A DNA stretch of 64,000 nucleotides from a virus. Numbering within the stretch: the stretch's first letter is position 1; each line of letters opens with the position of its first letter. The DNA lies in the IMG/VR virus record IMGVR_UViG_3300033150_000870, positions 1-64,000 of that record, one strand, 5' to 3'. The translations under genes and the position numbers were made by a program. Positions 1-8,261 of the stretch are shown piece by piece. Under the pieces are notes generated by a model that was not told the origin of the DNA, ran no database searches, and was given only the letters and a program-made list of their open reading frames with translations.

Positions 1-60
1 AACTTCATCAAAAACCCAACGAATTTCTATTATCATATCTTCAAAATCTTCTTTTTTCAT
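1..60 (-). CDS. partial hypothetical protein (5' end only)
   Basis: ATG at 60 reads leftward off the window, giving MKKEDFEDMIIEIRWVFDEV with no stop. A strong Shine-Dalgarno (AAGGAGGT, complement of about 68-75) precedes it. It follows the 241-aa gene on the same strand with about 12 bases between, so the two are probably co-transcribed. Too little is present to assign a function. Confidence 0.6.
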   Translation of the reverse strand, partial: MKKEDFEDMIIEIRWVFDEV

Positions 61-72
61 TTTTCTACCTCC

Positions 73-798
73 TTAAATTGAATTAATACATTCTAAGGCT
101 ATTTTTCGGAATAATCGATAGTTTTCAATTTTTTCAATGATCTTTTTCTTGTGTTCAATCAATTGTTTTTCGAGGAATTTCTTGTATCGGTAGATTATAA
201 CAGCTGGTAGAGGTTCTGTATCTAATTCTCGGACAATGCAATACTTTAGGCATGATTCTTTTAATGGCGATCTTTTGCACCCTTCCGTAGCTAAGAAATT
301 CAAGTAATTAACAATGGGATCTTGGCGTTTAACTAAGTGCATAGGTAAATTTCTCCAGCCAGCCTCTAAATCCGTATGGATGAGGCATTTATTGATGTCA
401 ATTTTGTTTCTCCTTAGCCATTGGAAGAAATTCTGAAACTCGGTAGTCAGTGTTTGTTCCTTATGATCTTTTATTTCCTGCTTATATACTAGTTTTACTG
501 CCGTTTTGATGTATCTTCTATTGTAATACTGCTCAAATCGGTAGGTAATTTGGCTTACTGCAAAATACTTAGGTTCTTGAGGATTTTTCTTGTCATGTTT
601 AATATCTACTAAGAAAATGTAGCCATATTGTTTATCAATTATTTCACATAGTTCTATGTATTTTTTGTAGTTTTCGTTTAGTATTTTTAGATTTGCATAG
701 GTTCCGTATTTTCTTGAACTTTTTGTTATATTGTATTTCTCTATATTTTTCTTATAATACTCATTTATTTTTTCTACAATTTTTTCAATTCTTACCAT
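73..798 (-). CDS. hypothetical protein, 241 aa, basic
   Basis: Unrecognised protein, rich in Lys, Tyr and Ile, with two Cys near residues 183 and 187 and a Lys-rich helical C-terminus. GGTGAT lies just before the ATG at 798, and a TATA box sits about 30 bases upstream. It is the first gene of a leftward transcript that continues past the window edge. Long and well signalled, so very likely real; function unknown. Confidence 0.7.
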   Translation of the reverse strand: MVRIEKIVEKINEYYKKNIEKYNITKSSRKYGTYANLKILNENYKKYIELCEIIDKQYGYIFLVDIKHDKKNPQEPKYFAVSQITYRFEQYYNRRYIKTAVKLVYKQEIKDHKEQTLTTEFQNFFQWLRRNKIDINKCLIHTDLEAGWRNLPMHLVKRQDPIVNYLNFLATEGCKRSPLKESCLKYCIVRELDTEPLPAVIIYRYKKFLEKQLIEHKKKIIEKIENYRLFRKIALECINSI

Positions 799-828
799 GC
801 TATCACCAATAATATTATTCTCACAAGC

Positions 829-838
829 CTTTATATAC
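829..838 (-). promoter_or_regulatory. TATA box for the leftward 241-aa gene
   Basis: On the minus strand this reads GTATATAAAG. The expected start, about 25 bases downstream, falls near 805, giving a leader of only a few bases before the ATG at 798. Confidence 0.6.
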
Positions 839-979
839 TTTTTCCTCTACCCAATTGTTCTAAATCTAACACAAAATAAGCATGCTTTTTCGCATTTAAA
901 CACACTTCAATTTAAGGGTCACCCTACTCCTCCCCCGCACAAGCGACCACATATAGGAGATATATAACCCACTAACATA

Positions 980-1252
980 ATGATAGTCAGAGTGAAATAT
1001 ATACGGGCATACCCGCCGAAGGTAAAGGCATCCCTCATACGAGTGCCGGGACAAGTGTTTTGCGCCAAAAAGATAGTTATCCAAGACTTCATCTCGCAGT
1101 TGGATGATGATGACGAGATATTAATAGCAAGAGACATAGAACACCTCAATAAATATTGTAATGGGGTCGAGTGGGGTTTTGTTTTGCGCCGAAAAAAGAT
1201 TTATAGGGACATAGCAGACTTTATCGACACTGCATTTTTTTGGGCTAGTTAA
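980..1252 (+). CDS. hypothetical protein, 90 aa
   Basis: Unrecognised 90-aa protein with a basic N-terminus, an acidic QLDDDDE stretch and an LRRKK motif. It overlaps two minus-strand frames. The plus strand is preferred because its two TGCGCC motifs sit in natural coding context and because it forms a block with the next small plus-strand gene. No membrane segment or known domain. Confidence 0.45.
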   Translation: MIVRVKYIRAYPPKVKASLIRVPGQVFCAKKIVIQDFISQLDDDDEILIARDIEHLNKYCNGVEWGFVLRRKKIYRDIADFIDTAFFWAS

Positions 1253-1270
1253 GTGTAGAAAAATATATAA

Positions 1271-1438
1271 ATGGGCGAATGGAAAGAGATATATAGAGTA
1301 CCCACCTACAACACGGGTCTAACCGGCGATATGGCGGTCACTGTCTCGGCGGAAGACATACTAGCCTCCCAAAAGTCCATGTATGAGGAAGGTTATCCAG
1401 AGGATGCCAATGAATCGCATGGAGGAGTAGGGGTCTGA
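1271..1438 (+). CDS. hypothetical small acidic protein, 55 aa
   Basis: ATG at 1271 to TGA at 1436-1438 encodes an acidic soluble peptide beginning MGEWKEIYRVPTYNTG and ending SHGGVGV. A TATA-like ATATATAA lies immediately before the ATG, too close to be its own promoter. Support is composition and an uninterrupted frame only; no homolog recognised. Confidence 0.35.
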   Translation: MGEWKEIYRVPTYNTGLTGDMAVTVSAEDILASQKSMYEEGYPEDANESHGGVGV

Positions 1439-1441
1439 GCT

Positions 1442-1471
1442 GGGTTAGGGTCGTGATTGTGAGGGTACGGG
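1442..1471 (+). other. G-rich tract, possible G-quadruplex, in a 160-base gap
   Basis: Four GGG runs (1442-1444, 1448-1450, 1463-1465, 1469-1471) include GGGTTAGGG. The loops are 3, 12 and 3 bases. It stands in the noncoding stretch between 1439 and 1598, which otherwise holds A/T-rich sequence and one TGCGCC motif. The fold is inferred only. Confidence 0.3.
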
Positions 1472-1598
1472 CAGTCATATGGGAAAAGAAGTATAATTAG
1501 TCTATACTATCTACTTTTGTGGCGATAAATAATAATCAGTGGGGAGTTTGAGTTTTTTGCGCCCAATAAAAAAGAATTATTAAAAAAATAAAAAAAAA

Positions 1599-1823
1599 TT
1601 AGGAAGGGATGTAGTAGTATTTTCGGGGTCTGCCGGGCAGTCGTTCTTTTTTGATCATAATTTGAATATTATATTGTGGGGTTAGAACCTTGATATGATC
1701 GTAGAGGGTGGTCATGGGGATATTAGTGATTTTATTGAGTTGAGTACGGGTGACCGGGCCGTGTTTCTTAATAGCCTCGATAATAATCTCATCAATCTCA
1801 TTCTTGTAAGACGACAACTCCAT
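1599..1823 (-). CDS. winged helix-turn-helix regulator
   Basis: The protein (about 74 aa from ATG 1823) has a compact HTH. It contains GPVTRTQLNKIT, then a recognition helix MTTLYDHIKVL, then a basic wing GRPRKYYYI, as in small archaeal wHTH regulators. Its ATG overlaps the stop of the upstream gene (TGATG), so translation is probably coupled; a TTG at 1847 is an alternative start. Likely a DNA-binding regulator of the local operon. Confidence 0.6.
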   Translation of the reverse strand: MELSSYKNEIDEIIIEAIKKHGPVTRTQLNKITNIPMTTLYDHIKVLTPQYNIQIMIKKERLPGRPRKYYYIPS

Positions 1824-2272
1824 CACCTCATCTTTCCATCGGCGCAAGAAAAAAATTGATCGACGATCTGCCCCATTAAAGATGAAAAAGAATTATTGCG
1901 CCGTTTTTGGGATGGGGAACTGACTTTCGACTCTAAAAAGAGGGGGGAGGAAAAAGGAGATAAGCAAAGAGGAGGTGATAGCATGAAAAAACCAATTTGT
2001 CGGTCAGCCCCCAAGATGTCTGGAGTAGTTACAATGAAATATGTAGTATTATAGGTATCAACTAGCTGTTCGACGGTCATATTTCCCCAATTGGCGACTA
2101 TCTGCCCATCATTTGTCGTCAGTCCAACTTGTCTTGGTAATAACCCGAATAAATCCTTTGATGCCTTCCCTATATATGCTGTCACCTTATCAGAAGATTC
2201 AGCAATAACCCGACTAATTTTATTTGAGTCTGTCGGGCTCACAAAAGTTATAGTTATTAATTCGTCTGCCAT
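1823..2272 (-). CDS. candidate beta-grasp (ubiquitin-like) protein with C-terminal tail
   Basis: Residues 1-92 alternate like a beta-grasp fold. They begin LITITFV, have a central helix, a turn with NDGQIV, then MTVEQLVDTY and a last strand TTYFIVTTP ending LGADR. The remaining 55 or so residues are Ser/Pro-rich and low in complexity. AAGGAGTGATT precedes the ATG. It lies two genes downstream of a UBC/E2-like gene on the same strand, which is the main reason to consider a ubiquitin-like modifier. There is no terminal Gly-Gly, so processing inside the tail would be needed. The fold is an inference; the coding call is firm. Confidence 0.45.
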   Translation of the reverse strand: MADELITITFVSPTDSNKISRVIAESSDKVTAYIGKASKDLFGLLPRQVGLTTNDGQIVANWGNMTVEQLVDTYNTTYFIVTTPDILGADRQIGFFMLSPPLCLSPFSSPLFLESKVSSPSQKRRNNSFSSLMGQIVDQFFSCADGKMR

Positions 2273-2850
2273 ACAATCACTCCTTCATCTTTTTTTAGAA
2301 ATGCATACTTTATAAATTTAACTAAACGAGCAATCCAATTCAAAAATACAAAAAAATTCCAAACAAAATCATTCGTGAAATGTCGTACCCTCGTGATGTG
2401 ATTCATAAATTGTACCATCGTTCTTATAAATTCCAATTTCAAATAGTTGAGATTATTGGCGCAAGAAATCCGATAGTATGGATTGCAGTTATGGATCATA
2501 TTGTTTTTAATGCAACCTTCTGGGTGTTCCCGAAAAACTCTGTAAATAAGGCATAACTCTGGAAATATATGTGTGATACAAAATGATTTTTTGCGCAGAT
2601 ATGCTAATAAAAATTTTTCAAATCGTGATCTTTTTAGTGTAATTTTGGGCACATCTACAACATATTGAATTTTTATTAAGTGATTCGAGTATTTTATGGC
2701 TTCGACTCCAATTGATGTTTTTTTGCGCATATATTTGTAGTATTGTTGTCTTGTTTCTTCAATGATTTTAAATTCCGAGTTTGATTTTTTGAGTTTATCA
2801 AGGTCATTTCTATAATCAACTACATACATTATGGGTATTTTTATTTTCAT
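2257..2850 (-). CDS. hypothetical protein, 197 aa, between E2-like and Ubl-like genes
   Basis: Unrecognised basic protein with several Cys/His in the middle (REHPEGC, IHNC, RISC) and a hydrophobic aromatic stretch near residues 160-185 that could be a membrane-associated helix. It overlaps the E2-like stop by 4 bases and the downstream candidate Ubl start by 16 bases, so the three genes form a coupled unit. A degenerate conjugation-related fold was considered but is not supported by clear motifs. Confidence 0.6.
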   Translation of the reverse strand: MKIKIPIMYVVDYRNDLDKLKKSNSEFKIIEETRQQYYKYMRKKTSIGVEAIKYSNHLIKIQYVVDVPKITLKRSRFEKFLLAYLRKKSFCITHIFPELCLIYRVFREHPEGCIKNNMIHNCNPYYRISCANNLNYLKLEFIRTMVQFMNHITRVRHFTNDFVWNFFVFLNWIARLVKFIKYAFLKKDEGVIVWQTN

Positions 2851-3557
2851 TGATGTTTCACCGCCACACTATAATATTCAGCACTTATGTATTTCACAAA
2901 TCTCTTTATATAATGAGCCACTCCAAGATATGGATGCCAATTTTCTTCCAAGTTGCCGAAACATGAATGTAGTACCACTTCTAAGAAATCCTCGTCATAT
3001 TTTGTTGCGCCAGCTACATTTTGATGGATACCACTTCCTAGTGTCGAAATTTTTGGTGGCACATTAGGATACCTTAGTGGGATAAGAAGCTCAATTTTGT
3101 ATATTTTGTCGGAGTCTAAGTCGGGTTTAAATTGTAATATTACATGTCTTGAATTATTAGTGTCGAATTTTACTGATACAATATGAGGCGATTTAAGTTT
3201 CTTTAGTAATTCCAATTCTTGTAGTAATCGTTCTCCCCATCGTTTGGAGTATGGTTGCGCCACAATATCAAGATGTCCAAGTCCGTCATTGTATTTTGTT
3301 TTTTCTATTATATCTTCTTTTATTCTTTTTTCTTTTGGTTTATATCCAAGATTATCAAGTAGTGTTTCCAACTTATTAACGACTGTAGGGGTATTATAAA
3401 AGACCCAGCAACCATAATTTTTGTCCCATCGTCTTCCGGTTAGTTTGTAGTCCCATTCTTTAACTTTAATTCTGAATTCTTCGTCATACTGATTTAATCT
3501 TACTTTTATTTTTCCATTGCTCGTAATTACAAATTCATACTCTTTTGGTTTGGACAT
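2847..3557 (-). CDS. UBC/E2-like protein with N-terminal extension
   Basis: E2 enzymes carry a ubiquitin-like protein as a thioester on a Cys. Residues 103-230 follow the UBC order: an N-terminal helix (SKRWGERLLQELELLKK), strands, then RYPNVPPKI (163-170, the YP..PP hallmark), HQN at 178-180, a Cys at 199 in HSCFG, and W207-x-P209 followed by a helix. Residues 1-75 form a separate domain with RRWDKNYGCWVF, resembling HARP-type modules. A TATA box at 3579-3588 gives an essentially leaderless start. The downstream gene pair may supply a partner Ubl. No E1 or protease was found on this arm. Confidence 0.7.
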   Translation of the reverse strand: MSKPKEYEFVITSNGKIKVRLNQYDEEFRIKVKEWDYKLTGRRWDKNYGCWVFYNTPTVVNKLETLLDNLGYKPKEKRIKEDIIEKTKYNDGLGHLDIVAQPYSKRWGERLLQELELLKKLKSPHIVSVKFDTNNSRHVILQFKPDLDSDKIYKIELLIPLRYPNVPPKISTLGSGIHQNVAGATKYDEDFLEVVLHSCFGNLEENWHPYLGVAHYIKRFVKYISAEYYSVAVKHQ

Positions 3558-3578
3558 AATAAATAATACTGCATTGTG

Positions 3579-3588
3579 ATTTATAAAT
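3579..3588 (-). promoter_or_regulatory. TATA box for the E2-like operon
   Basis: A perfect palindrome ATTTATAAAT ends 22 bases before the ATG at 3557. The same decamer serves as the divergent promoter at 26238-26247. Confidence 0.6.
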
Positions 3589-3619
3589 TTATCGAGAAAA
3601 AAAGTATAAAAAAATAGTG

Positions 3620-3922
3620 TTATAAGGGCTCGCGATTTACCACTTTTTTAGTTCGAGGATCAAGCCCATATTCTTGCATTTCATTAACATCTAAATTCTC
3701 ATGTATATATCCTTCTCTCATAAAGTTAGGATCGAAGTCATCATTATCCGGGTTTGTAAGATGCCGATATAATTCTCTTCTCATTGAATTCGTCATTGGA
3801 ACTTTATTCATCTTTTCTCTTACAGATTTTCTTATTACACAAGTGCCATCGTTTTTTATTCTAACAATCACATAACCTTGATCTCGATATGTATCTCTAT
3901 ACTCCTTCAGTGTCACTATCAT
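3620..3922 (-). CDS. hypothetical protein, 100 aa
   Basis: Unrecognised. The N-terminal half is compact and probably alpha/beta (GYVIVRIKNDGTCVIRKS); the C-terminal half is Asn/Asp-rich. Its start lies inside the end of the preceding 167-aa gene, with 26 bases of overlap, which is consistent with a tightly packed operon. Confidence 0.55.
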   Translation of the reverse strand: MIVTLKEYRDTYRDQGYVIVRIKNDGTCVIRKSVREKMNKVPMTNSMRRELYRHLTNPDNDDFDPNFMREGYIHENLDVNEMQEYGLDPRTKKVVNREPL

Positions 3923-4400
3923 CTCTCTTATCCTCTATCTCTTCATCTGTTGCATATTTATGTTCTTCATTCCATTTCTCCCAAACGGGGATTAACATAT
4001 TATCAATTATATCTTTTATTTTTTGCCAATCTTCCACCCTCGTGATATTAAATGACGATCTTAATTTCCACTGGCTTATCATAGCATCCTCCGGGTTATA
4101 TTTTCTATATTTCACAAGTCTAATGAATGCTTTTGGTACCTTCTGACGACTAGGCCTTACTAACAATAATGCAACCCACCAGTTTTTAGTCTTCCTTAAA
4201 TCTACACTTTCAATTACAGTATAAGTTGTTGGCGGAACTTCTAATTCCTTCAAGGTAACTTTTTGTATCTCTGGATTTACTGCCCTCAAATTACATGTCT
4301 CAAACATACTCTTCTCACATAAATTATAAGTGTAATCACTAGCGCGACAGACTATATAATCCGCCCACTTACATAACTTTGCAGTTTTCTTTTCACTCAT
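3897..4400 (-). CDS. hypothetical protein, 167 aa
   Basis: Unrecognised. It has four Cys in the first 40 residues, a central strand-rich region (NWWVALLLVRPSRQ) and a strongly acidic C-terminus. The ATG overlaps the stop of the PD-(D/E)XK gene (ATGA type), so it is translated from the same mRNA as the nucleases. Confidence 0.6.
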   Translation of the reverse strand: MSEKKTAKLCKWADYIVCRASDYTYNLCEKSMFETCNLRAVNPEIQKVTLKELEVPPTTYTVIESVDLRKTKNWWVALLLVRPSRQKVPKAFIRLVKYRKYNPEDAMISQWKLRSSFNITRVEDWQKIKDIIDNMLIPVWEKWNEEHKYATDEEIEDKRDDSDTEGV

Positions 4401-4783
4401 GCTTTTTTCACCACCTCAACTTGTCCATTTCTTAATACCCATAATAATCCCCAACTTGATAGCCCCTTTTTCCTCAAATGACTCTCCAATATCACCTTTC
4501 GAGGACTGATGAAATACTTTTTTGCGCCAAAGGGATAATGCCGATATTGTCGTAGCCTTCGTTTATCATTAAAATCCTCATATGAAACCTTTGCCTCTAT
4601 TATATACCATTTCGTCCCGAATGTGGATTTTTTTGCGCCAACAACATCCATTATCACTTTCACTTTTTTGGTGGGAGAAAGCCGTATCATCTTTGGAACT
4701 TCGTATTGAACCAACCAGCATCCTTTTCGGCGCAAAAATTCAATCGCCTTTTTTTCCAGTGTTTCGTGGGTGATATTATTCAT
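4397..4783 (-). CDS. PD-(D/E)XK nuclease-like protein, MmcB-type
   Basis: The protein is 128 aa. The core reads like a small restriction-endonuclease fold: a helix (LEKKAIEFLRRKG), a strand with VIMDVVGA (acid near residue 46), then WYIIEAKVSYEDF giving the E-x-K pair, and a long helix with RRLRQYRHYPFGAKKYFI. This matches the order in MmcB-like DNA-repair proteins. It sits between a zinc-ribbon gene and an unknown gene, downstream of the XPF-like nuclease, so a role in viral DNA processing is likely. Confidence 0.6.
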   Translation of the reverse strand: MNNITHETLEKKAIEFLRRKGCWLVQYEVPKMIRLSPTKKVKVIMDVVGAKKSTFGTKWYIIEAKVSYEDFNDKRRLRQYRHYPFGAKKYFISPRKVILESHLRKKGLSSWGLLWVLRNGQVEVVKKA

Positions 4784-5072
4784 TATATTTCGCCAATATT
4801 TCCTTAATCTTTGATTTTATATATAACTTTTCTTCATCTTTGTATCCATTCGGGATAGTTTCGAGGAAAGTCATAAGAGTAGGATGGATGGAATTTACAT
4901 CACCTTTTTTACATATTGGACATTTGCCTCTTGAGATATAGATAAGTTCGGTGCCGGGTAATCGTAATCGTCGTGGATGTTTTTCTTTCACACAATTGAA
5001 ACAGATAAAATACACGAATACATCAATATTTCTTTTTTCGAGATTAATCTTTTCTGATTCAGGTACTACCAT
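4776..5072 (-). CDS. zinc-ribbon protein, 98 aa
   Basis: Cys pairs FICFNC (C-x2-C) and GKCPICKKG (C-x2-C) are separated by about 26 residues, a zinc-ribbon or rubredoxin-like layout. A helical tail follows. It overlaps both neighbours by a few bases in the nuclease operon. The ligand pattern is seen; the role as a DNA- or protein-binding accessory is inferred. Confidence 0.55.
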   Translation of the reverse strand: MVVPESEKINLEKRNIDVFVYFICFNCVKEKHPRRLRLPGTELIYISRGKCPICKKGDVNSIHPTLMTFLETIPNGYKDEEKLYIKSKIKEILAKYNE

Positions 5073-5769
5073 CCCATAGCCCCCATACTATTTTTTTCCA
5101 ATTTTGATATATTTTATGATCATTAGTTCCAACTTCTCTTAATGAAAGGATAAAGTCTCCAATACTGGTATAATTTTTCTTGATTTCGGCGATTCGTTTA
5201 GGGCCCAGTTGCGGAAGCCCGGCTAAAAAGAAGTTTCTATGATCTTCCAAATTATCAGTCTGTGGTTTCTTTGCTCTGATCCGATCCGGGTATGGGTCTT
5301 TATATAATGACTGCGCAAGCAAATGGATGGCATACTTCGTTTGAGATATATCTTCTACTTGAAAGACTTTGATTCCCTTTCGGATATGTCGCAGAACAGA
5401 GCCCATAAAGAGATTGATTGTTGCGCCCTTGATCCATTGTTTTGCTTTTGAGAATCTTCCTTCTATGATGAGGATTGTGCATTCATTTCCGTATTCAGAT
5501 AGCATATTATTGAGTTGTTCTTGTAATCGTAGTTCCATAAGTGATTTTATATAATCTGAAATTTCCTTTCGTTCAATACAATAAACTTTATCCTCGTATT
5601 TTAACAAGAAATCTCCGAATTTTAGTGCTTCGATTGAAACTTTATATTGATATTCTGGAGGTTTGCCTTTATTTTTTAGTCTAGTTTCCACATTTTTTCC
5701 AAGAAAATAAGATTTAAAGTCCAACTTTTTCTTTTCTCTACTATCGATTTTTATTTCTATCTCCTTCAT
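5059..5769 (-). CDS. XPF/Mus81-family (ERCC4) nuclease with HhH region
   Basis: ERCC4 nucleases cleave branched DNA 3' flaps and forks. Seen here: IDSREKK at 8-14, GDFLL at 52-56, and the signature ERKEISD (E66-R67-K68-x3-D72), followed by a helix with QEQLNNM. Residues about 180-215 hold a helix-hairpin-helix (AGLPQLGPKRIAEI). At 236 aa it matches stand-alone archaeal XPF/Hef nuclease units without the helicase. It probably resolves replication or recombination intermediates. The gene overlaps the small RHH-like gene upstream by 4 bases. Confidence 0.8.
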   Translation of the reverse strand: MKEIEIKIDSREKKKLDFKSYFLGKNVETRLKNKGKPPEYQYKVSIEALKFGDFLLKYEDKVYCIERKEISDYIKSLMELRLQEQLNNMLSEYGNECTILIIEGRFSKAKQWIKGATINLFMGSVLRHIRKGIKVFQVEDISQTKYAIHLLAQSLYKDPYPDRIRAKKPQTDNLEDHRNFFLAGLPQLGPKRIAEIKKNYTSIGDFILSLREVGTNDHKIYQNWKKIVWGLWDGST

Positions 5770-5921
5770 TTTTTTCTCACTAAAAGTCCGTCTAAATATA
5801 ATCCCACTATCTTTTCAACAAATTTTCGTATTGATTCTTCTTCCGGATGATTTTTTAAATAAAGTTTGATTCTGTTGTATAATGCCAAATCAATTCTTAC
5901 TGGTTTTGTGGGGATTCTCAT
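5766..5921 (-). CDS. small ribbon-helix-helix-like protein, 51 aa
   Basis: ATG at 5921 to TGA at 5766-5768. The sequence runs MRIPTKPVRIDLALYNRIK and ends DGLLVRKK. A short strand (KPVRIDLA), one helix, then a second helix (ESIRKFVEKIVGLYL) fit an RHH DNA-binding fold. ATGA overlap couples it to the XPF-like gene. TTTAAATAAT about 25 bases upstream on the minus strand, at the end of the terminase gene, could be its TATA box. Possible autoregulator of the operon. Confidence 0.55.
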   Translation of the reverse strand: MRIPTKPVRIDLALYNRIKLYLKNHPEEESIRKFVEKIVGLYLDGLLVRKK

Positions 5922-5949
5922 ACGGCATTATATATGACTATAATATTAT

Positions 5950-7668
5950 TTAAAAATATCGTTTTCTTCGGAAATTTCGTTTGAATCCCAATGCTTCTGA
6001 GGTAAGTTGATAATTACTTTTTCGTTTCCTTCGGATTGCTTTATATACAATAATATCATCATATTCGGCGCCGGCACTGGTGGGTAATGCACAAAGACAT
6101 GCTAATGCGAGAGAATCCGGGAAATCGTCGTGATATAGTAGTTCATCGGGATTGCCGGGTTGATGGTGGTATTTTATTTTTTTATCCACAGTGACATCCT
6201 TTACCAATCCCTTGAGCTGAAGTATTAACGGCTCGAAGTTTGGTATTGTGATCAAGTTATGTTCAAACAGCCTTTCGAGATTTCCATACATCGCCATCTT
6301 ATCACTAATACTAAACCCAATGCCATCAACCGGGTAGCCTTCAAATTGCATTTCTTGTACATACTGTGTTCCTATACTATTCTTATCTACAAACCATCGT
6401 CTTATATTAAAAAGAGTATGCAAGCTTTTCATCATCCGTGATACTTCTTTTATGCTTCTCTTATTATCATACCAGATATATACTACCTTCACTTTTGGTT
6501 CTCGATACTCCACTATCGTTATGACACTGTAATCCCTTCCAACCCCAGCTGCAATATCTATCCCACCATAATATTCAATATCACTACTTTGGGCGCAAGA
6601 AATAAAATCATAATATTGCACGGCGGAATCAACTAAACTTGATGGAAATGCAGCTCCTTCAATCTCATCAAATAATGCTAAATATTCTCGTTCAAAATAA
6701 TTTTTACCTTTTTTCATTTCTTTTTTTAATCTTCTTATATCAACTTGTGGAAATCCTACCCATAATGTTAATTCTTCCCCAGATTCATGAATTTTCTGTT
6801 CTTCGGCTTCTAATCTTGATAATAATAATCTTCCTATATATCGTTTTTCTTCGTCTAATATTACTCTCCAACCTCGATATTTTCTTTGCGCCGAAATAAT
6901 TTCCCACTCTTCTTTTACTACAACTTTAATTTTTTGGAATGTATGAAGCCCAACTGCTGATGGATAGTGATGCGCTGAATAACCATCATCCGGATCTATT
7001 TCTTCATTCTTTTTTATTATCATATCTTTTGGATATATATCGAATGATCTCCATTTTGCTTCTGGGATAGTATGGGTAATAAATGCACTTGAAAAACATC
7101 GATAAAAATGATTTAACTTCCCAAAAGGGGTACCCAATAATATGCTTGATCCCGCAGTTGATAATAATGATGGCATTAACGCCTCAAAAACCTTATCCGG
7201 GATGAATGCAGCTTCTTCAAATATAACTTCTGATAATGGAAATCCTCTTGCAGTATCACCCGTTTGTCCTACCGGAAAAAATCCGAATTCACTACCATTT
7301 CTAAACTTAGTTCCACTTACTTTTGGTTTATCTACTATGGCATCATATAATATAGGATTTCTTTCTAAATAATTTATTGCATAATCATATAAATGCTTAG
7401 ATTGTCTTTCACTTGGCGCAAAAATCAATATCCCGAACTCTGGCATTGTTATAGCATTATAAACACATCGTTTTGAAATAATACTTGACTTACCACACTG
7501 TCTTCCCAATACTACTACAATATCTTCGTGGTTATCTTTAATGATAGGTTCTTGATACCAATGATCCATCTCGCCGAAAAAGAATAATCCGAACAGAGTT
7601 GGGTCTCCAAATATTCGGCGCCGATCTTTTTCAGAAATAGTAGAAATTGCATCGTGATCTATTATCAT
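5950..7668 (-). CDS. terL: terminase large subunit
   Basis: ATP-driven DNA packaging motor and headful or site-specific nuclease. Walker A is GRQCGKSS (55-62). Walker B is EVIFEEAA (147-154). The C-terminal RNase H-fold nuclease acids are D371 (GGIDIAAG), D428 (WFVDKNS) and D515/D518 (DDFPDSLA). At 572 aa it is near the usual size; residues about 205-320 form an insertion between the ATPase and nuclease domains. The start overlaps the stop of the candidate small subunit. It is transcribed away from the portal, which is on the opposite strand. Confidence 0.92.
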   Translation of the reverse strand: MIIDHDAISTISEKDRRRIFGDPTLFGLFFFGEMDHWYQEPIIKDNHEDIVVVLGRQCGKSSIISKRCVYNAITMPEFGILIFAPSERQSKHLYDYAINYLERNPILYDAIVDKPKVSGTKFRNGSEFGFFPVGQTGDTARGFPLSEVIFEEAAFIPDKVFEALMPSLLSTAGSSILLGTPFGKLNHFYRCFSSAFITHTIPEAKWRSFDIYPKDMIIKKNEEIDPDDGYSAHHYPSAVGLHTFQKIKVVVKEEWEIISAQRKYRGWRVILDEEKRYIGRLLLSRLEAEEQKIHESGEELTLWVGFPQVDIRRLKKEMKKGKNYFEREYLALFDEIEGAAFPSSLVDSAVQYYDFISCAQSSDIEYYGGIDIAAGVGRDYSVITIVEYREPKVKVVYIWYDNKRSIKEVSRMMKSLHTLFNIRRWFVDKNSIGTQYVQEMQFEGYPVDGIGFSISDKMAMYGNLERLFEHNLITIPNFEPLILQLKGLVKDVTVDKKIKYHHQPGNPDELLYHDDFPDSLALACLCALPTSAGAEYDDIIVYKAIRRKRKSNYQLTSEALGFKRNFRRKRYF

Positions 7669-8261
7669 TCTGATACCTCTTCCATTAATTTAAATATATC
7701 TTTTGGTTTTTCTTTTTGTTTTTTAGGCATTCCAAGCTTATCCATATATTTTATGATTTGTTCATGGATTCGTTTGTCATAAACTGTAATTTTTTCTTGT
7801 TCGGCAGTTCGCATTCCAAAAGCATTTTCAAATCTCCATGCACGATCTTTTCTTATTAACGATCTTATCAGCTCATCAGTTAGTATTTCTCGTGTGGGAT
7901 CAGTGTGTATATCATCATAGGCGGATTCAATTTGACTCCATAGATTATTATACATTTCTACTTCAATTGAACATATAGAATTTTCGGAAAAGAATTGGCA
8001 GTGTTCTTGTAAGTCGCAATTATCACATTTAAGAAATTTCATTTTGCGATTAATAATAGCTTTTTTTATTGTAGAATCAATTTTTCCGCCATGTTTTTCG
8101 CATCTACCAGAATCATCGACTGGTATTCTACGACATGGTTTTAATTCTGGGCCCACTGGGTATCCACAAATTTCATATCCAAGTTGGGATTCTATAACTT
8201 TAATAAGATCGAGATAAACATCATCCCACTCTGGTAAAGGATTAGATACCATAATCTTCAT
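7665..8261 (-). CDS. candidate terminase small subunit, Cys-rich
   Basis: The 198-aa protein has a zinc-like motif at residues 29-60 (ICGYPVGPELKPCRR and then GRCEKHGGK), a second Cys set (KCDNCDLQEHC), and helical C-terminal regions. Position directly before terL with a 4-base overlap is the usual place for the small terminase, which recognises pac/cos DNA. The CxxC...HGG layout also occurs in other phage DNA-binding proteins, so the assignment rests mainly on context. Confidence 0.5.
   Translation of the reverse strand: MKIMVSNPLPEWDDVYLDLIKVIESQLGYEICGYPVGPELKPCRRIPVDDSGRCEKHGGKIDSTIKKAIINRKMKFLKCDNCDLQEHCQFFSENSICSIEVEMYNNLWSQIESAYDDIHTDPTREILTDELIRSLIRKDRAWRFENAFGMRTAEQEKITVYDKRIHEQIIKYMDKLGMPKKQKEKPKDIFKLMEEVSE

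Noticed and set aside
896-1149. Two overlapping minus-strand frames opposite the 90-aa plus-strand gene
   Set aside because: Poor composition, no ribosome site or promoter, and mutually overlapping; the plus-strand frame is the better candidate.
2257-2850. 197-aa protein as a third E2-like fold
   Set aside because: HPEG and later Cys are suggestive, but the YP..PP strand and the active-site context are missing.
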